Source: Pedobacter duraquae
GTDB taxonomy: Bacteria; Bacteroidota; Bacteroidia; Sphingobacteriales; Sphingobacteriaceae
NCBI RefSeq assembly: GCF_004362245.1
Contig: NZ_SNWM01000001.1
Span: 992,001 to 1,056,000, forward strand
Direction of reading: 5' to 3'
DNA length: 64,000 bases
Shown: piece by piece, positions 29,242-37,552 of the stretch
Numbering within the stretch: position 1 is the stretch's first letter
Layout of the letters: every line of letters starts with the position of its first letter
The notes under the pieces: model-generated
What the model was told of the DNA's origin: nothing
Seen by the model: only the letters and a program-made list of their open reading frames with translations
Database searches by the model: none
Translations under genes and position numbers: made by a program

Positions 29242-29274
29242 AAAAAAAGCCGTTCCTCTTTTAGAAGAACGGCT
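29242..29274 (-). terminator. Rho-independent terminator of the SDR gene
   Basis: On the minus strand AGCCGTTC pairs with GAACGGCT around a short A-rich loop, followed by seven T. It sits 25 bp after the SDR stop codon. Confidence 0.85.
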
Positions 29275-29298
29275 CATCATAAATGAACTTGATTTACT

Positions 29299-30057
29299 TT
29301 AAAAACCATACATACCACCCGAAACGCCTATTTGTTCACCTGTAATCCAGGATGCATCATCGGAAGCTAGAAAGACGACAGCTTTCGCAATGTCTTCAGG
29401 TTGACCTCTGCGACCCAATGGTGTTTTTGCGACAAACATTTTTTCATATTCACTTCCGGGCGTTACGCCTGCGCTAGCTGCACCTTCCGTATTCGTGGCA
29501 CCTGGCAAAATAGAATTGATACGAACGTTCTTCGCGCCCAATTCTTTCGATAGTGCAATTGTCATGGCGTCTAGCGCTGCTTTAGTTGCAGAGTATAGCG
29601 AAGCTCCCGGAAGCGGGTATTTACTCGCACCCGAGCTAATATTGATAATATTGCCTCCCTTATCGCCAAATGCTTTTAACGATGCCTGGATAGTCAATAT
29701 AGATCCCAAAACATTCACATTAAAATGCTGATGAAAAGCCGCCACTGATATCTCATCAATGGGCAAGTATCCCTGATGCACGGCGTTATTTACCAGGATA
29801 TCCAATTGGCCAAAAGCGGTATTGGTTTCTTCAAATAGTCTGACCACATCGGCTTCGTTTGATACATCGGCCTGTACAGCGATGGCCAGCCCTCCATTGT
29901 CGGTTATTTCCTTGACCACCCTATCCGCGCCTTCTTTACTCGATGCATAATTCACAACTACTCTTGCACCTGCCGCTGCAAAGTGTTTTGCAATAGATGC
30001 ACCTATTCCTTTTGATGCACCGGTAACTACTGCTACTTTGTTTTCTAATTTACTCAT
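29299..30057 (-). CDS. Short-chain dehydrogenase/reductase (3-oxoacyl-ACP reductase-like)
   Basis: The ATG at 30057 (MSKLENKVAVVTGASKGIG) is chosen; the longer frame to 30117 adds 20 residues that do not match the family. The 252-residue product has the classical SDR pattern: the NAD(P)-binding TGASKGIG, the NNA motif (LVNNAVHQG), the catalytic Ser in INISSGASKY, the YSATK catalytic Tyr/Lys pair and the C-terminal SDDASWITGEQIGVSGGMYGF. It is a cytoplasmic oxidoreductase. The substrate cannot be told; closest relatives are often annotated glucose dehydrogenase or FabG-like. A Crp-family regulator gene lies 256 bp upstream, and the gap holds a CRP-type palindrome, so the two may form a regulatory pair. 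Confidence 0.9.
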   Translation of the reverse strand: MSKLENKVAVVTGASKGIGASIAKHFAAAGARVVVNYASSKEGADRVVKEITDNGGLAIAVQADVSNEADVVRLFEETNTAFGQLDILVNNAVHQGYLPIDEISVAAFHQHFNVNVLGSILTIQASLKAFGDKGGNIINISSGASKYPLPGASLYSATKAALDAMTIALSKELGAKNVRINSILPGATNTEGAASAGVTPGSEYEKMFVAKTPLGRRGQPEDIAKAVVFLASDDASWITGEQIGVSGGMYGF

Positions 30058-30189
30058 GATTCCTAAGCTTATATATTCAATTCTCCAGATGTATTTTTTA
30101 TTCTGGAGCATAATCAAAGATGCAGCGTTGCACGCAACTGCTTGTTGACATGGGTCACAAAGTGATTGTGATTTACGGTAATTGATGAC

Positions 30190-30205
30190 TGTGACCTAAA
30201 TCACA
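30190..30205. promoter_or_regulatory. CRP-type palindrome TGTGA-N6-TCACA
   Basis: A perfect TGTGA-N6-TCACA site lies between the SDR start and the Crp-like gene. A second pair of half-sites (TCACA, then TGTGA) lies about 30 bp away near 30155-30171. The adjacent Crp-like protein keeps the RETxxRI recognition-helix pattern that reads TGTGA in E. coli CRP, so it may bind here. Confidence 0.5.
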
Positions 30206-30313
30206 AACATCAAACAACTATCTGTATAAAAGAATCTTAAATAGGAATCAGCAACTATAAAACTGAAAACAAAGAAGGGTTATAACCGCATTGGCAGAGA
30301 TTTCCGGGTCATT

Positions 30314-30901
30314 CTATTTGAACGAGTTTTTCCTGATCCTGCTCAAAGTTTCGCGGGATAAGCCCAGGTAAGAAGCTATCATGTTTTGCGGAAATCGCTT
30401 TAAAAAGTGTGGATAATTGTTAATTAAATCCTCATAACGCTCTTCAGCAGTATAATTCATAGCGGCCTGCATTCTTTTTTGGTTTGCAATGGTGTAATTC
30501 TGACTAATTACGCTTGCCATCTTGGAGAACGCAGGTATATTTTTGAGAAACTCTTCAATTTGAGCATTTGTTGCTTGTAGTAACTCCAAATCCTCCAGCG
30601 CCTCAATATTAAAACGGCTTGGTGTTAATAAGTAGAAACTTTCAAAATCTGCAAGCCACCAATTTTCCAAAGATAATTTCAGTATGTGTTCGTTCCCTTT
30701 TTCATCTACTGTAAAGGTTCTGGCAGATCCTTTAATAACAAAACCTATATATTTGCATACATCGCCTTCCTGCAAAAAGTATTGACGTTTTCGTAGTTTT
30801 TTAGGCCTGAAGTGCGCCATCAACAAATGCTTATCATCTTCAGAAAGAAGTTTGCCCGATATTTCCTGGATGTAATCGAAGAAGGCTTGAAAATTGGACA
30901 T
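30314..30901 (-). CDS. Crp/Fnr family transcriptional regulator
   Basis: This 195-residue cytoplasmic regulator has a cyclic-nucleotide-binding-like beta-roll (about 25-125; KRQYFLQEGDVCKYIGFVIKGSARTF) and a C-terminal winged helix (about 140-190; PQNMIASYLGLSRETLSRIRK). The beta-roll lacks the RSA-type phosphate cassette of true cAMP sensors, as is common for Bacteroidota members whose ligand is unknown. The recognition helix RETLSRI is close to the RETVGRI of E. coli CRP. The SDR gene downstream on the same strand, with the TGTGA palindrome in between, is the likely target. Confidence 0.88.
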   Translation of the reverse strand: MSNFQAFFDYIQEISGKLLSEDDKHLLMAHFRPKKLRKRQYFLQEGDVCKYIGFVIKGSARTFTVDEKGNEHILKLSLENWWLADFESFYLLTPSRFNIEALEDLELLQATNAQIEEFLKNIPAFSKMASVISQNYTIANQKRMQAAMNYTAEERYEDLINNYPHFLKRFPQNMIASYLGLSRETLSRIRKNSFK

Positions 30902-30976
30902 AGTTCATTATATAATTATTCGCAATCTACTCAAGCTGCCTGACAAAGAAAAACAAATACAATACTCTGTTACGAC

Positions 30977-31489
30977 TTAACTAAGCAACTTTCTTATGGA
31001 ATCAAAGTTAGTTGCGTTTCCATCATCAATTATAAAAAAGTATTTTGTTTGCCAGATTTGAGTTTTTTCCGCTTGTTTATTTGTTACATTGTCCCATGGT
31101 GGGTAAATTCTAATTCCACGTTTTCCCTCTTTATTATCTCTGGTAATAATACCCTTTTCTGCCAAAATACGTTTTGGAAAAATAAATTGCCCAAAGTCAT
31201 TTTCTCGTTTCACTGCGATAATTATAAAATCCAGCTCATCCGACATATCAAAAGATTCAGTTATTCCATCTTTATTTCTCCTCCATATTGTCACAAATTG
31301 GCCAGTTTTTCTTGGCGTAATTTTAGACAACCGGTATTGAATTTTCTTGTTATTGAGTTCAAATGAACAAGCTTCGTATTCTAAACTTTCAGTATTTAAT
31401 TTCAGGTTTGTAAAGTCCAAGCCACAATTATCATATAGTAGTTCTTTAGCAATTTTCAGTTGGTTTGGGAGTATGTTTGCTGTTGTCAA
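30977..31489 (-). CDS. MepB family protein
   Basis: A 170-residue cytoplasmic protein without signal or membrane segments. The order of conserved blocks (LEYEACSFELNNKKIQYRLSKITPRKTGQFVTIWRRN, then FDFIII-like DELDFIIIAVKREN, GQFIFPKRIL, GKRGIRIYPPWD) matches the MepB family (PF08877). That family was named from the gene next to the MepA efflux pump in Staphylococcus; no biochemical function is established. Here there is no mepA or mepR neighbour. The gene stands alone between the Crp-like regulator gene and the DinB-family gene on the same strand, with about 75-90 bp gaps, so co-transcription is possible but not shown. Confidence 0.8.
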   Translation of the reverse strand: MTTANILPNQLKIAKELLYDNCGLDFTNLKLNTESLEYEACSFELNNKKIQYRLSKITPRKTGQFVTIWRRNKDGITESFDMSDELDFIIIAVKRENDFGQFIFPKRILAEKGIITRDNKEGKRGIRIYPPWDNVTNKQAEKTQIWQTKYFFIIDDGNATNFDSIRKLLS

Positions 31490-31577
31490 GATATTTTACT
31501 AATGTTAGCGTTTTTTTATTTTTACTGCAAGACTGGTATGTCCCACCTATTATAAATTTCACTGATATACTTAATTC

Positions 31578-32045
31578 TTAGAGTAGCAGTCTCAAGTACG
31601 TAAAAATCCTCCCGCTGTGCTCAGCTTCGTGATAGTTCGCGGCTTGTAGTGCCTCAATATGATTTTTCACTTGAAATCCTATGGGTAACGCAAAGGGCTC
31701 ATAGTTGACAAATATTCCTGATTCCAGATCTGATTCAAGTTGGTTAACTGTATGAATCAATAAATGTTTTACCTCATTAACGTCTGGAGTAATTTTCCAA
31801 CAACTCGGGAACGACCCGATTTTAAAGGACTCCATGAATTCGTCAGATATATACATGGGTAATCCGCTACGCATATACATATGCCTCTGTTGAGAAGTAA
31901 TACAATGCCCGACTTGCCAAATTATATTGTTGTTAAAACCCTCTGGAATTTTAAATAATATCTCATAATTACTCGTTTCCAATAATTGCAATAGCCTAGT
32001 CCTGCTAGCTCTTAAGATTTCACATTCGAAACGTTCATTAATCAT
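31578..32045 (-). CDS. DinB-like family protein
   Basis: A 155-residue protein predicted as a four-helix bundle. Histidines are spaced as in DinB/YfiT-type metal-binding proteins: WQVGHCITSQQRHMYM in the second helix and NYHEAEHSGRIFTYLRL at the C-terminus. Family members are thiol-dependent or metal-dependent transferases of mostly unknown substrate. Nothing in the flanking genes narrows the role. The ATG at 32045 gives the expected full length. Confidence 0.75.
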   Translation of the reverse strand: MINERFECEILRASRTRLLQLLETSNYEILFKIPEGFNNNIIWQVGHCITSQQRHMYMRSGLPMYISDEFMESFKIGSFPSCWKITPDVNEVKHLLIHTVNQLESDLESGIFVNYEPFALPIGFQVKNHIEALQAANYHEAEHSGRIFTYLRLLL

Positions 32046-32428
32046 TTAAGTTGGTCTAAGTTCTTGATAGCTGAAGAAGCCTCCATATTCTCTAAAGTAA
32101 GTTTTTCCCGGTAAAGATCAAATTGTCTTCTATTAACATAGGTTTACCGTTGGTCCGATAGGACAACCTTGTCGTAAACGCTAATCAGTAATTTGCTTTT
32201 TTACTGTAAAATAATCCCAGGAGAGTGTAGAACAGGGTCAAGTGATATTAGAAAATTAAAAAACCTATGACAAGTAAAAATAGTAAAATAAAAAAATACC
32301 ACGCTAAATACGTCAAGTAAAACCAGTATAAGACACAGCATGGGTAACGTGGCCAGCTTGACACGAAAGAGGGATAGAATTCGAAAGCAAAAAAAGCCAG
32401 TAAACGACGTAAAACGGGTTTAAACATT
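32046..32428. other. Gene-poor stretch, no clear feature
   Basis: About 380 bp without a convincing gene. Two very short plus-strand frames rich in Lys/Arg (32267-32320, 17 codons; 32340-32423, 27 codons) are present, but they have no recognisable similarity or start signals. Confidence 0.5.
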
Positions 32429-32458
32429 AAAAAAGCCCCTCAGAGTACCTGAGAGGCT
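32429..32458 (-). terminator. Terminator of the tRNA-Met transcript
   Basis: On the minus strand AGCC-t-CTCAG pairs with CTGAG-g-GGCT, followed by six T, directly after the tRNA 3' end. Confidence 0.8.
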
Positions 32459-32460
32459 TG

Positions 32461-32534
32461 TGGGCCATGATGGGCTCGAACCATCGACCAAAAGATTATG
32501 AGTCTTCTACTCTAACCAACTGAGCTAATGGCCC
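32461..32534 (-). tRNA. tRNA-Met (CAT anticodon)
   Basis: A 74-nt cloverleaf on the minus strand. The acceptor arms GGGCCAT/ATGGCCC pair perfectly. The D arm contains AGCTCAGTTGGTTAGAG, the anticodon loop is CTCATAA (anticodon CAT), and the T loop is GGTTCGAGCCC-like with discriminator A; CCA is not encoded. Unlike an initiator tRNA, the first base pair is matched. It could be elongator tRNA-Met or the lysidine-modified tRNA-Ile2, which shares the CAT anticodon. Confidence 0.93.
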
Positions 32535-32603
32535 CTGTAAAATCTATGTTGATTTTGCGAGTGCAATGTTACATATTTACATTGAATTTTGAAAACAGTT
32601 TCT

Positions 32604-33239
32604 ATGCAATTATTAAAAAATATCATTTTCGATTACGGCAACGTGATCTTCGAGATCGACTTTAAGAAGGCTCAAAAAGCGCTTTTAGACCTAGGTATCA
32701 CCAACATAGAAGATTTTTTCGCACACAAAAATCATAATGCTTTATTTGATGATTTTGAAACTGCTGCTATCACACCAGATGAGTTTAGAAAAGGAATTCG
32801 TAAGGCTACGGGAAATGATGAGGTAACGGATGAGCAGATTGATGCGGCCTGGAATAGTTTATTAATTGGTGTTCCGCCCACAATACATGACACGCTGTTA
32901 AAAGTAAAAGCTAAATACCGTACCTTTCTGCTGAGCAATAATAATGTAATTCATTACGACTATATTGTGAACTACCTTAAAAACGAATTTGGTATGGATG
33001 ATAACAGTTCACTTTTCGAGAAAACGTATTATTCCCAGCAGATGTATTTGCGCAAACCTAATGTCGAGATTTTTGACCAGGTGATTAAAGAGAATAATCT
33101 CGATCCCAACGAAACTCTTTTTATCGACGACAGTCCGCAGCATATCGCCGGGGCACAGAAGGCCGGTTTACATACGCTTTTAATGGATCAGCATCCCAGA
33201 GACCTGGAAGCATTTCTTATTAAGAATGGTATTTTATGA
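32604..33239 (+). CDS. HAD family hydrolase (subfamily IA)
   Basis: The start at ATG 32604 (MQLLKNIIFDYGNVIF) is preferred over an upstream TTG. The 211-residue protein has the four HAD motifs: FDYGNVIFEID (nucleophile Asp; the second Asp position is Asn-Val shifted as in YihX-like members), LLSNNNVIHYD, RKPNVEIF (Lys) and LFIDDSPQHIAGAQKAGL (metal Asp pair). Members are soluble phosphatases acting on sugar phosphates or nucleotides. The stop overlaps the ATG of the Mpo1-like gene by four bases (ATGA), so the two are translationally coupled. Confidence 0.9.
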   Translation: MQLLKNIIFDYGNVIFEIDFKKAQKALLDLGITNIEDFFAHKNHNALFDDFETAAITPDEFRKGIRKATGNDEVTDEQIDAAWNSLLIGVPPTIHDTLLKVKAKYRTFLLSNNNVIHYDYIVNYLKNEFGMDDNSSLFEKTYYSQQMYLRKPNVEIFDQVIKENNLDPNETLFIDDSPQHIAGAQKAGLHTLLMDQHPRDLEAFLIKNGIL

Positions 33240-33550
33240 GTAATAAAAAATACAAAACGCTAAGCGAGTTTTACCCTTTCTACCTCTCGGAACATAGAAA
33301 CCTTACCAGCAGAATCTTACACTTCATAGGCACGGGACTTGTAGTCCTTTGTTTGATCGGGGCAATGCTTTTCCATGAATTTGGCATACTCATCGCCGTT
33401 CCTTTTTTGGGCTATGGCTTTGCCTGGGTAGGGCATTTCTTTTTTGAGAAAAATAAACCCGCTACTTTCCAATATCCCTTGTTTAGCCTTGCAAGTGATT
33501 TTATATTATTCTGGGATCTACTTTCCGGCAAACAACCCTTCAGAGTTTAA
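33236..33550 (+). CDS. DUF962/Mpo1-like membrane protein
   Basis: A 104-residue protein with two hydrophobic segments (ILHFIGTGLVVLCLIGAMLF and the region around LIAVPFLGYGFAWVGHFFF). The family signature YPFYLSEHRNLTSRILHFIGT and WVGHFFFEKNKPATFQYPLFSLASDF is intact. Yeast Mpo1 is an iron-dependent dioxygenase of 2-hydroxy fatty acids, and the conserved His residues seen here are the proposed metal ligands. The bacterial role is not established. It is coupled by a four-base overlap to the HAD gene and is followed 13 bp later by the M61 peptidase gene. Confidence 0.85.
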   Translation: MSNKKYKTLSEFYPFYLSEHRNLTSRILHFIGTGLVVLCLIGAMLFHEFGILIAVPFLGYGFAWVGHFFFEKNKPATFQYPLFSLASDFILFWDLLSGKQPFRV

Positions 33551-33563
33551 CGTTATCTAGCAT

Positions 33564-35105
33564 ATGAACCACCTCAACAATCACAAAACCTTCGGATTAT
33601 TTCTAGCCCTACTTCTTTTTGCGGTTTCCCCATCTCAAGGACAAACTCCTAAACAGCAATGGCAGTATACTGTTACCCCACAACCAGAGAAAAAGGGTGT
33701 ACACGTGCAGTTGAGATTGAGTGGAGAAACAGAAAAAAGCATTTTATTTAAGTTGCCGGTATGGACTCCTGGTTATTACCAACTCATGGATTTTGCGAAA
33801 AACGTATCTAATTTTAAGGCAACGGATGGAAATGGAAAAATGTTGGAGTGGAAACAAAATGCTAATGCCTGGACTGTTGATCACAGTTCGAATTCGGGCG
33901 TAACTTTAGACTATGATGTTAAAACCGATCGCAATTTTGTAGGTGGAAATTTTATTGATCAGGATCACATGTTTCTATCGCCTGCGGGGATATTCTTGCA
34001 TGGTTCTACAATCAAACAACCGGTAACTGTAACTATCAATCCCTATACCGGTTGGACAAAACTAGCCTCGGGCATGGACTATCTCAAAAGTGATACGACA
34101 ACGTATACTGCTCCTGATTTCGATATCCTCTATGACAGCCCGATTTTGATGGGTAAGTTGGAAACCCTACCGGGCTTCAAAATCAAAGGAATTCCACATA
34201 ATTTTATAGGTTATGATATGGGCAACTTTGATCGGATCCGTTTTATGGGCGACCTTAAAAAAATCATCGAAAGCGGCATCGCTGTAATTGGAGATATTCC
34301 TTACAAACATTATACTTTCCTTTCAATAGGTGCTGGTGGTGGTGGTATAGAACACCTCAATTCTACTGCAGTAACTTTTAAAGGCAGTGGGCTGGAAACT
34401 TCTAGGGGTAGATTGAAAGTATATAATTTTCTTGCACACGAATATTTTCACCATTATAATGTAAAACGGATCCGCCCTATTGAACTCGGGCCCTTTGACT
34501 ACGACAAGGAAAACCCTACCGAGCTATTATGGGTATCGGAAGGCTTTTCTGTGTATTACGAATATCTGATGGTACACCGTGCAGGATTAAGCACACCAGA
34601 GGAACTTATTGATCATCTGCGCGACAATTTAATGGCGTACGAGAACAAACCAGGCCACCTGTATCAGTCGGTAACCCAGTCTAGTTTCCAAACCTGGACT
34701 TACGGACCGAGTGTTAAGAAAGAAGATGCAGACAAAACGATTTCCTACTATGACAAAGGCCCAATTCTCGGTCTGATGTTAGATATGAAAATCAGACAGG
34801 AAACAAATAATAAAAAGAGCCTTGATGATGTGATGCGCACCTTATACAAACAATATTACAAAAAGTTGAGACGTGGTTTCACCTCACAGGAATTCAGAAC
34901 AGTATGTGAACAGGTGGCCGGCACTGATCTCAACGAATTTTTCAGCTATGCGACTACTACGACTGCCCCCAACTACATTAAATATTTTGCCTACGCTGGA
35001 TTGGATATAGATGTTAAGTCTACTAAATTCGAAATTAAGCGGGTATTAAAACCAACTCCATTACAACAGAAAATTTACGTCTCTATTTTTGGGGCGTCCA
35101 AATAG
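33564..35105 (+). CDS. M61 family metallopeptidase (glycyl aminopeptidase-like)
   Basis: This 513-residue secreted protein has a signal peptide ending SPSQGQ. An N-terminal beta domain (about 30-200) precedes the catalytic domain with the zinc motif LAHEYFHHYNVKRIRP (HExxH) and the downstream Glu region ELLWVSEGFSVYYEYL. Family members remove Gly/Ala-rich N-terminal residues. Most Bacteroidota M61 proteins are about 580-620 residues and end in a PDZ domain. This one stops soon after the helical domain, so the PDZ is missing or only a short remnant remains. There is no frameshift sign in the next 60 bp before the following gene. Confidence 0.88.
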   Translation: MNHLNNHKTFGLFLALLLFAVSPSQGQTPKQQWQYTVTPQPEKKGVHVQLRLSGETEKSILFKLPVWTPGYYQLMDFAKNVSNFKATDGNGKMLEWKQNANAWTVDHSSNSGVTLDYDVKTDRNFVGGNFIDQDHMFLSPAGIFLHGSTIKQPVTVTINPYTGWTKLASGMDYLKSDTTTYTAPDFDILYDSPILMGKLETLPGFKIKGIPHNFIGYDMGNFDRIRFMGDLKKIIESGIAVIGDIPYKHYTFLSIGAGGGGIEHLNSTAVTFKGSGLETSRGRLKVYNFLAHEYFHHYNVKRIRPIELGPFDYDKENPTELLWVSEGFSVYYEYLMVHRAGLSTPEELIDHLRDNLMAYENKPGHLYQSVTQSSFQTWTYGPSVKKEDADKTISYYDKGPILGLMLDMKIRQETNNKKSLDDVMRTLYKQYYKKLRRGFTSQEFRTVCEQVAGTDLNEFFSYATTTTAPNYIKYFAYAGLDIDVKSTKFEIKRVLKPTPLQQKIYVSIFGASK

Positions 35106-35162
35106 CTTGCTATTATCTCGTTATACTTTGGCAAAAGTGTAGGTTTCTCTTAACTTTAGAGG

Positions 35163-37526
35163 ATGAGCCTACATGCCCGGCGTATTTCAATCGGATTTAT
35201 CTTTCTGCTTCTATTTGCCCTACAGACTGTTGCACAAATAGAAACTACCAGGGAGAAGATATTTGTACATTTTGACAAAACCACGTATACCAATACGGAA
35301 CTCGTCTGGTTTACCGGTTATCTGACAGGCGCTTCTGCAGATCGAGCTGTTCGGCACGAGGTGTTGTCTCTAGCATTAATCAGGGATGTTGACAGTGTTG
35401 TCATTAAGCAAGATAAGTATTTGATGGAAAACGGCCTCACTATGGGATGTATGCTTTTACCGGACTCGCTCATTGCCGGAAATTACCATTTTTTGGCTAC
35501 GACAAATTTGGTGAAGGCAGGGATACCTGATGTAGTTTTTATACAACCTATTCTAATCAAAACAAATCTTGACCCGCCTTTTAATGCCAGCATTAAATTT
35601 ATGAACCAGGAAAAGTCGGCCAACATACATGAACTTCTGCTTGCTGTAACCACTAAAGATGCGCGGTTTTTACCTGGCCCCGTTGATGTTGCCTATAAGT
35701 ACGGTAAGCTATTGAAAAAAACCAAGACAAATGTTTCTGGAGAATTATTATTTACTGTGCGGGAGCAACCTGACATAACTGACCCAAATTTATATGCTAA
35801 ACTCAGCTTCGGCAAAGACAGCAGTTTTGTTAATATCCCTCTTCCTGTTTCCATCAAAAAAGCCAAAGTAAATTTTTATCCCGAAGGTGGTCATTTGGTT
35901 GATCAGATCTCTGGCAGAATTGCCTGGGAAGTTAAAGATCAGCAGTCGGCCACAGTCACAGTTAAGGCACAACTATTCCAGGATCACAAAGTGATCGATA
36001 CCATTGAAACAAATGCTTACGGAATTGGTAAGTTTATCCTAACACCGAATAAAAATAGCACCTACAGTGTAAAACTAATGCACTCTGGGTTTGCCGATAG
36101 TATTTATCAGCTACCACCCATCCTTAAAAATGGCTTAGGCATTTCTATTGCTAAGGCGGCCGTCAAAGACACCCTGCAGGTTATTATTCGCAGCAGCATG
36201 CCGCAACAAATAAGACTTCACATAGGCGATGCCAACCAAAGTTATCCGGCCACGGAGATCAGGATAAATGAAGGACGTAAATTAATCAAATTCCCCCTGG
36301 ATGGGGTTCCCAAAGGCCTGCATACAATTACATTTTCGGATAGTCTCGGTCGCCCACTAGCAGAAAGGATGTTTTTTGCAAAATATGATCCAGTAAAAAA
36401 CCTGGAGATCCGTACAGACAAACAGAGTTATGCAACGCGACAAAAAGTGACGCTTAAGCTAAACCTGGTTGGCGCTGACACTGTAGGACTGGTTTCCATT
36501 GCTTGTGTACAGGACAACAGGATTTCGTCAAAGATGGCCAATGATATAGAAAGCTATACTTATTTGAACAGTGAGCTTACCAATTTGCCGTTGGCGGTGA
36601 ATGGCCGGGGTATTGAAGACCGTCAATACATGGAAGATATATTGTTAACACGCGGATGGCGAAAATATCTCTGGCTTGAAAAGAACAAAAGTGATGTCAA
36701 AGAAGATGACTCCCTGAATTTTAAAATTGTAATCAAGCGCGCCGGTAAAAAGCTTAAAAAACCAGTATCAATTAGCTACTTCAATGATAAGGGAGTTGGA
36801 ATTCTGTCTACAAACAGTGACGGCGAGGTAACTTTAACGACAGATGCACTATTAACGGAATTTGGAAAAAAGTTCAGTTTACTTGCGGGAAATGCCGCCG
36901 ACCCCGATTATCAAATAGAAATCAAAGATCCATATGTAGCTAACAACGGGCGGTATGCTAAATTGTATAATGTAGAACAACGATTGATACCGACAGCCGT
37001 GCAGAACAACAGTGTGCTGGCAATTAACAGCAAAGAAAAGGTAAATAGACTGCAGGAGGTGGTTATTAAAAAATCGAATGACCAGAGCATCAATTTCCAG
37101 GAGCGGGCACGCGGAACAAATGCCTGTGGCGATTACGTTTGTACATCTAATATTCTAAATTGTCCGAATCATTTTGGTTCTTCAGGCAATACACAACCCG
37201 TAACAGGTAAACAATATCGAAATCCACAAACACAGTCTTTTAGTATCTATAACGGTTGCACCATTGTAACCAAAAAAGTAAAAATAACCAACCTTGACCC
37301 TATTTACACTCAGAAAGCATATTATGTGAATGACTTTGCAGATCCGCAGGAGTCTGCTTTCGTATCTACCATCTACTGGGACCATGCCAGGGTAGTAAAG
37401 CTTCAACCGCAGGAAATCACCTTTTTCACCAGTGATATCACCGGTAAGTTCAGGGTGGTAGTACAAGGGCTTAGTAACAATGATGTGCTTTACGGGCAGT
37501 ATGATTTTGAGGTAAAAAACAAATAA
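35163..37526 (+). CDS. Large secreted MG2-like beta-domain protein
   Basis: This 787-residue exported protein has a signal peptide (MSLHARRISIGFIFLLLFAL, cut after VAQ). The start of the mature chain (EKIFVHFDKTTYTNTELVWFTGYLTG) is the macroglobulin MG2-type domain common in large Bacteroidota surface proteins. Several further beta-sandwich repeats follow, including YSVKLMHSGFAD and RTDKQSYATRQKVTLKL. Near residue 625 LQEVVIKK resembles the link to a SusC plug, but instead of a plug domain there is a Cys-bearing segment (CGDYVC and NCPNHF) and a terminal beta domain. The function is unknown. It follows the M61 peptidase gene by about 57 bp. Confidence 0.75.
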   Translation: MSLHARRISIGFIFLLLFALQTVAQIETTREKIFVHFDKTTYTNTELVWFTGYLTGASADRAVRHEVLSLALIRDVDSVVIKQDKYLMENGLTMGCMLLPDSLIAGNYHFLATTNLVKAGIPDVVFIQPILIKTNLDPPFNASIKFMNQEKSANIHELLLAVTTKDARFLPGPVDVAYKYGKLLKKTKTNVSGELLFTVREQPDITDPNLYAKLSFGKDSSFVNIPLPVSIKKAKVNFYPEGGHLVDQISGRIAWEVKDQQSATVTVKAQLFQDHKVIDTIETNAYGIGKFILTPNKNSTYSVKLMHSGFADSIYQLPPILKNGLGISIAKAAVKDTLQVIIRSSMPQQIRLHIGDANQSYPATEIRINEGRKLIKFPLDGVPKGLHTITFSDSLGRPLAERMFFAKYDPVKNLEIRTDKQSYATRQKVTLKLNLVGADTVGLVSIACVQDNRISSKMANDIESYTYLNSELTNLPLAVNGRGIEDRQYMEDILLTRGWRKYLWLEKNKSDVKEDDSLNFKIVIKRAGKKLKKPVSISYFNDKGVGILSTNSDGEVTLTTDALLTEFGKKFSLLAGNAADPDYQIEIKDPYVANNGRYAKLYNVEQRLIPTAVQNNSVLAINSKEKVNRLQEVVIKKSNDQSINFQERARGTNACGDYVCTSNILNCPNHFGSSGNTQPVTGKQYRNPQTQSFSIYNGCTIVTKKVKITNLDPIYTQKAYYVNDFADPQESAFVSTIYWDHARVVKLQPQEITFFTSDITGKFRVVVQGLSNNDVLYGQYDFEVKNK

Positions 37527-37530
37527 AAAG

Positions 37531-37546
37531 GGAGCCGAATAGCTCC
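37531..37546. terminator. Shared terminator between convergent genes
   Basis: GGAGC-N6-GCTCC hairpin in the 26-bp gap between two convergent stops. On the minus strand it is followed by CTTTTTATTT, so it serves the proline dehydrogenase gene best. Confidence 0.65.
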
Positions 37547-37552
37547 GTCATA

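Noticed and set aside
32267..32423. Two tiny Lys/Arg-rich frames before the tRNA
   Set aside because: 17 and 27 codons, different frames, no start signal, no recognised family; likely chance in AT-rich DNA.
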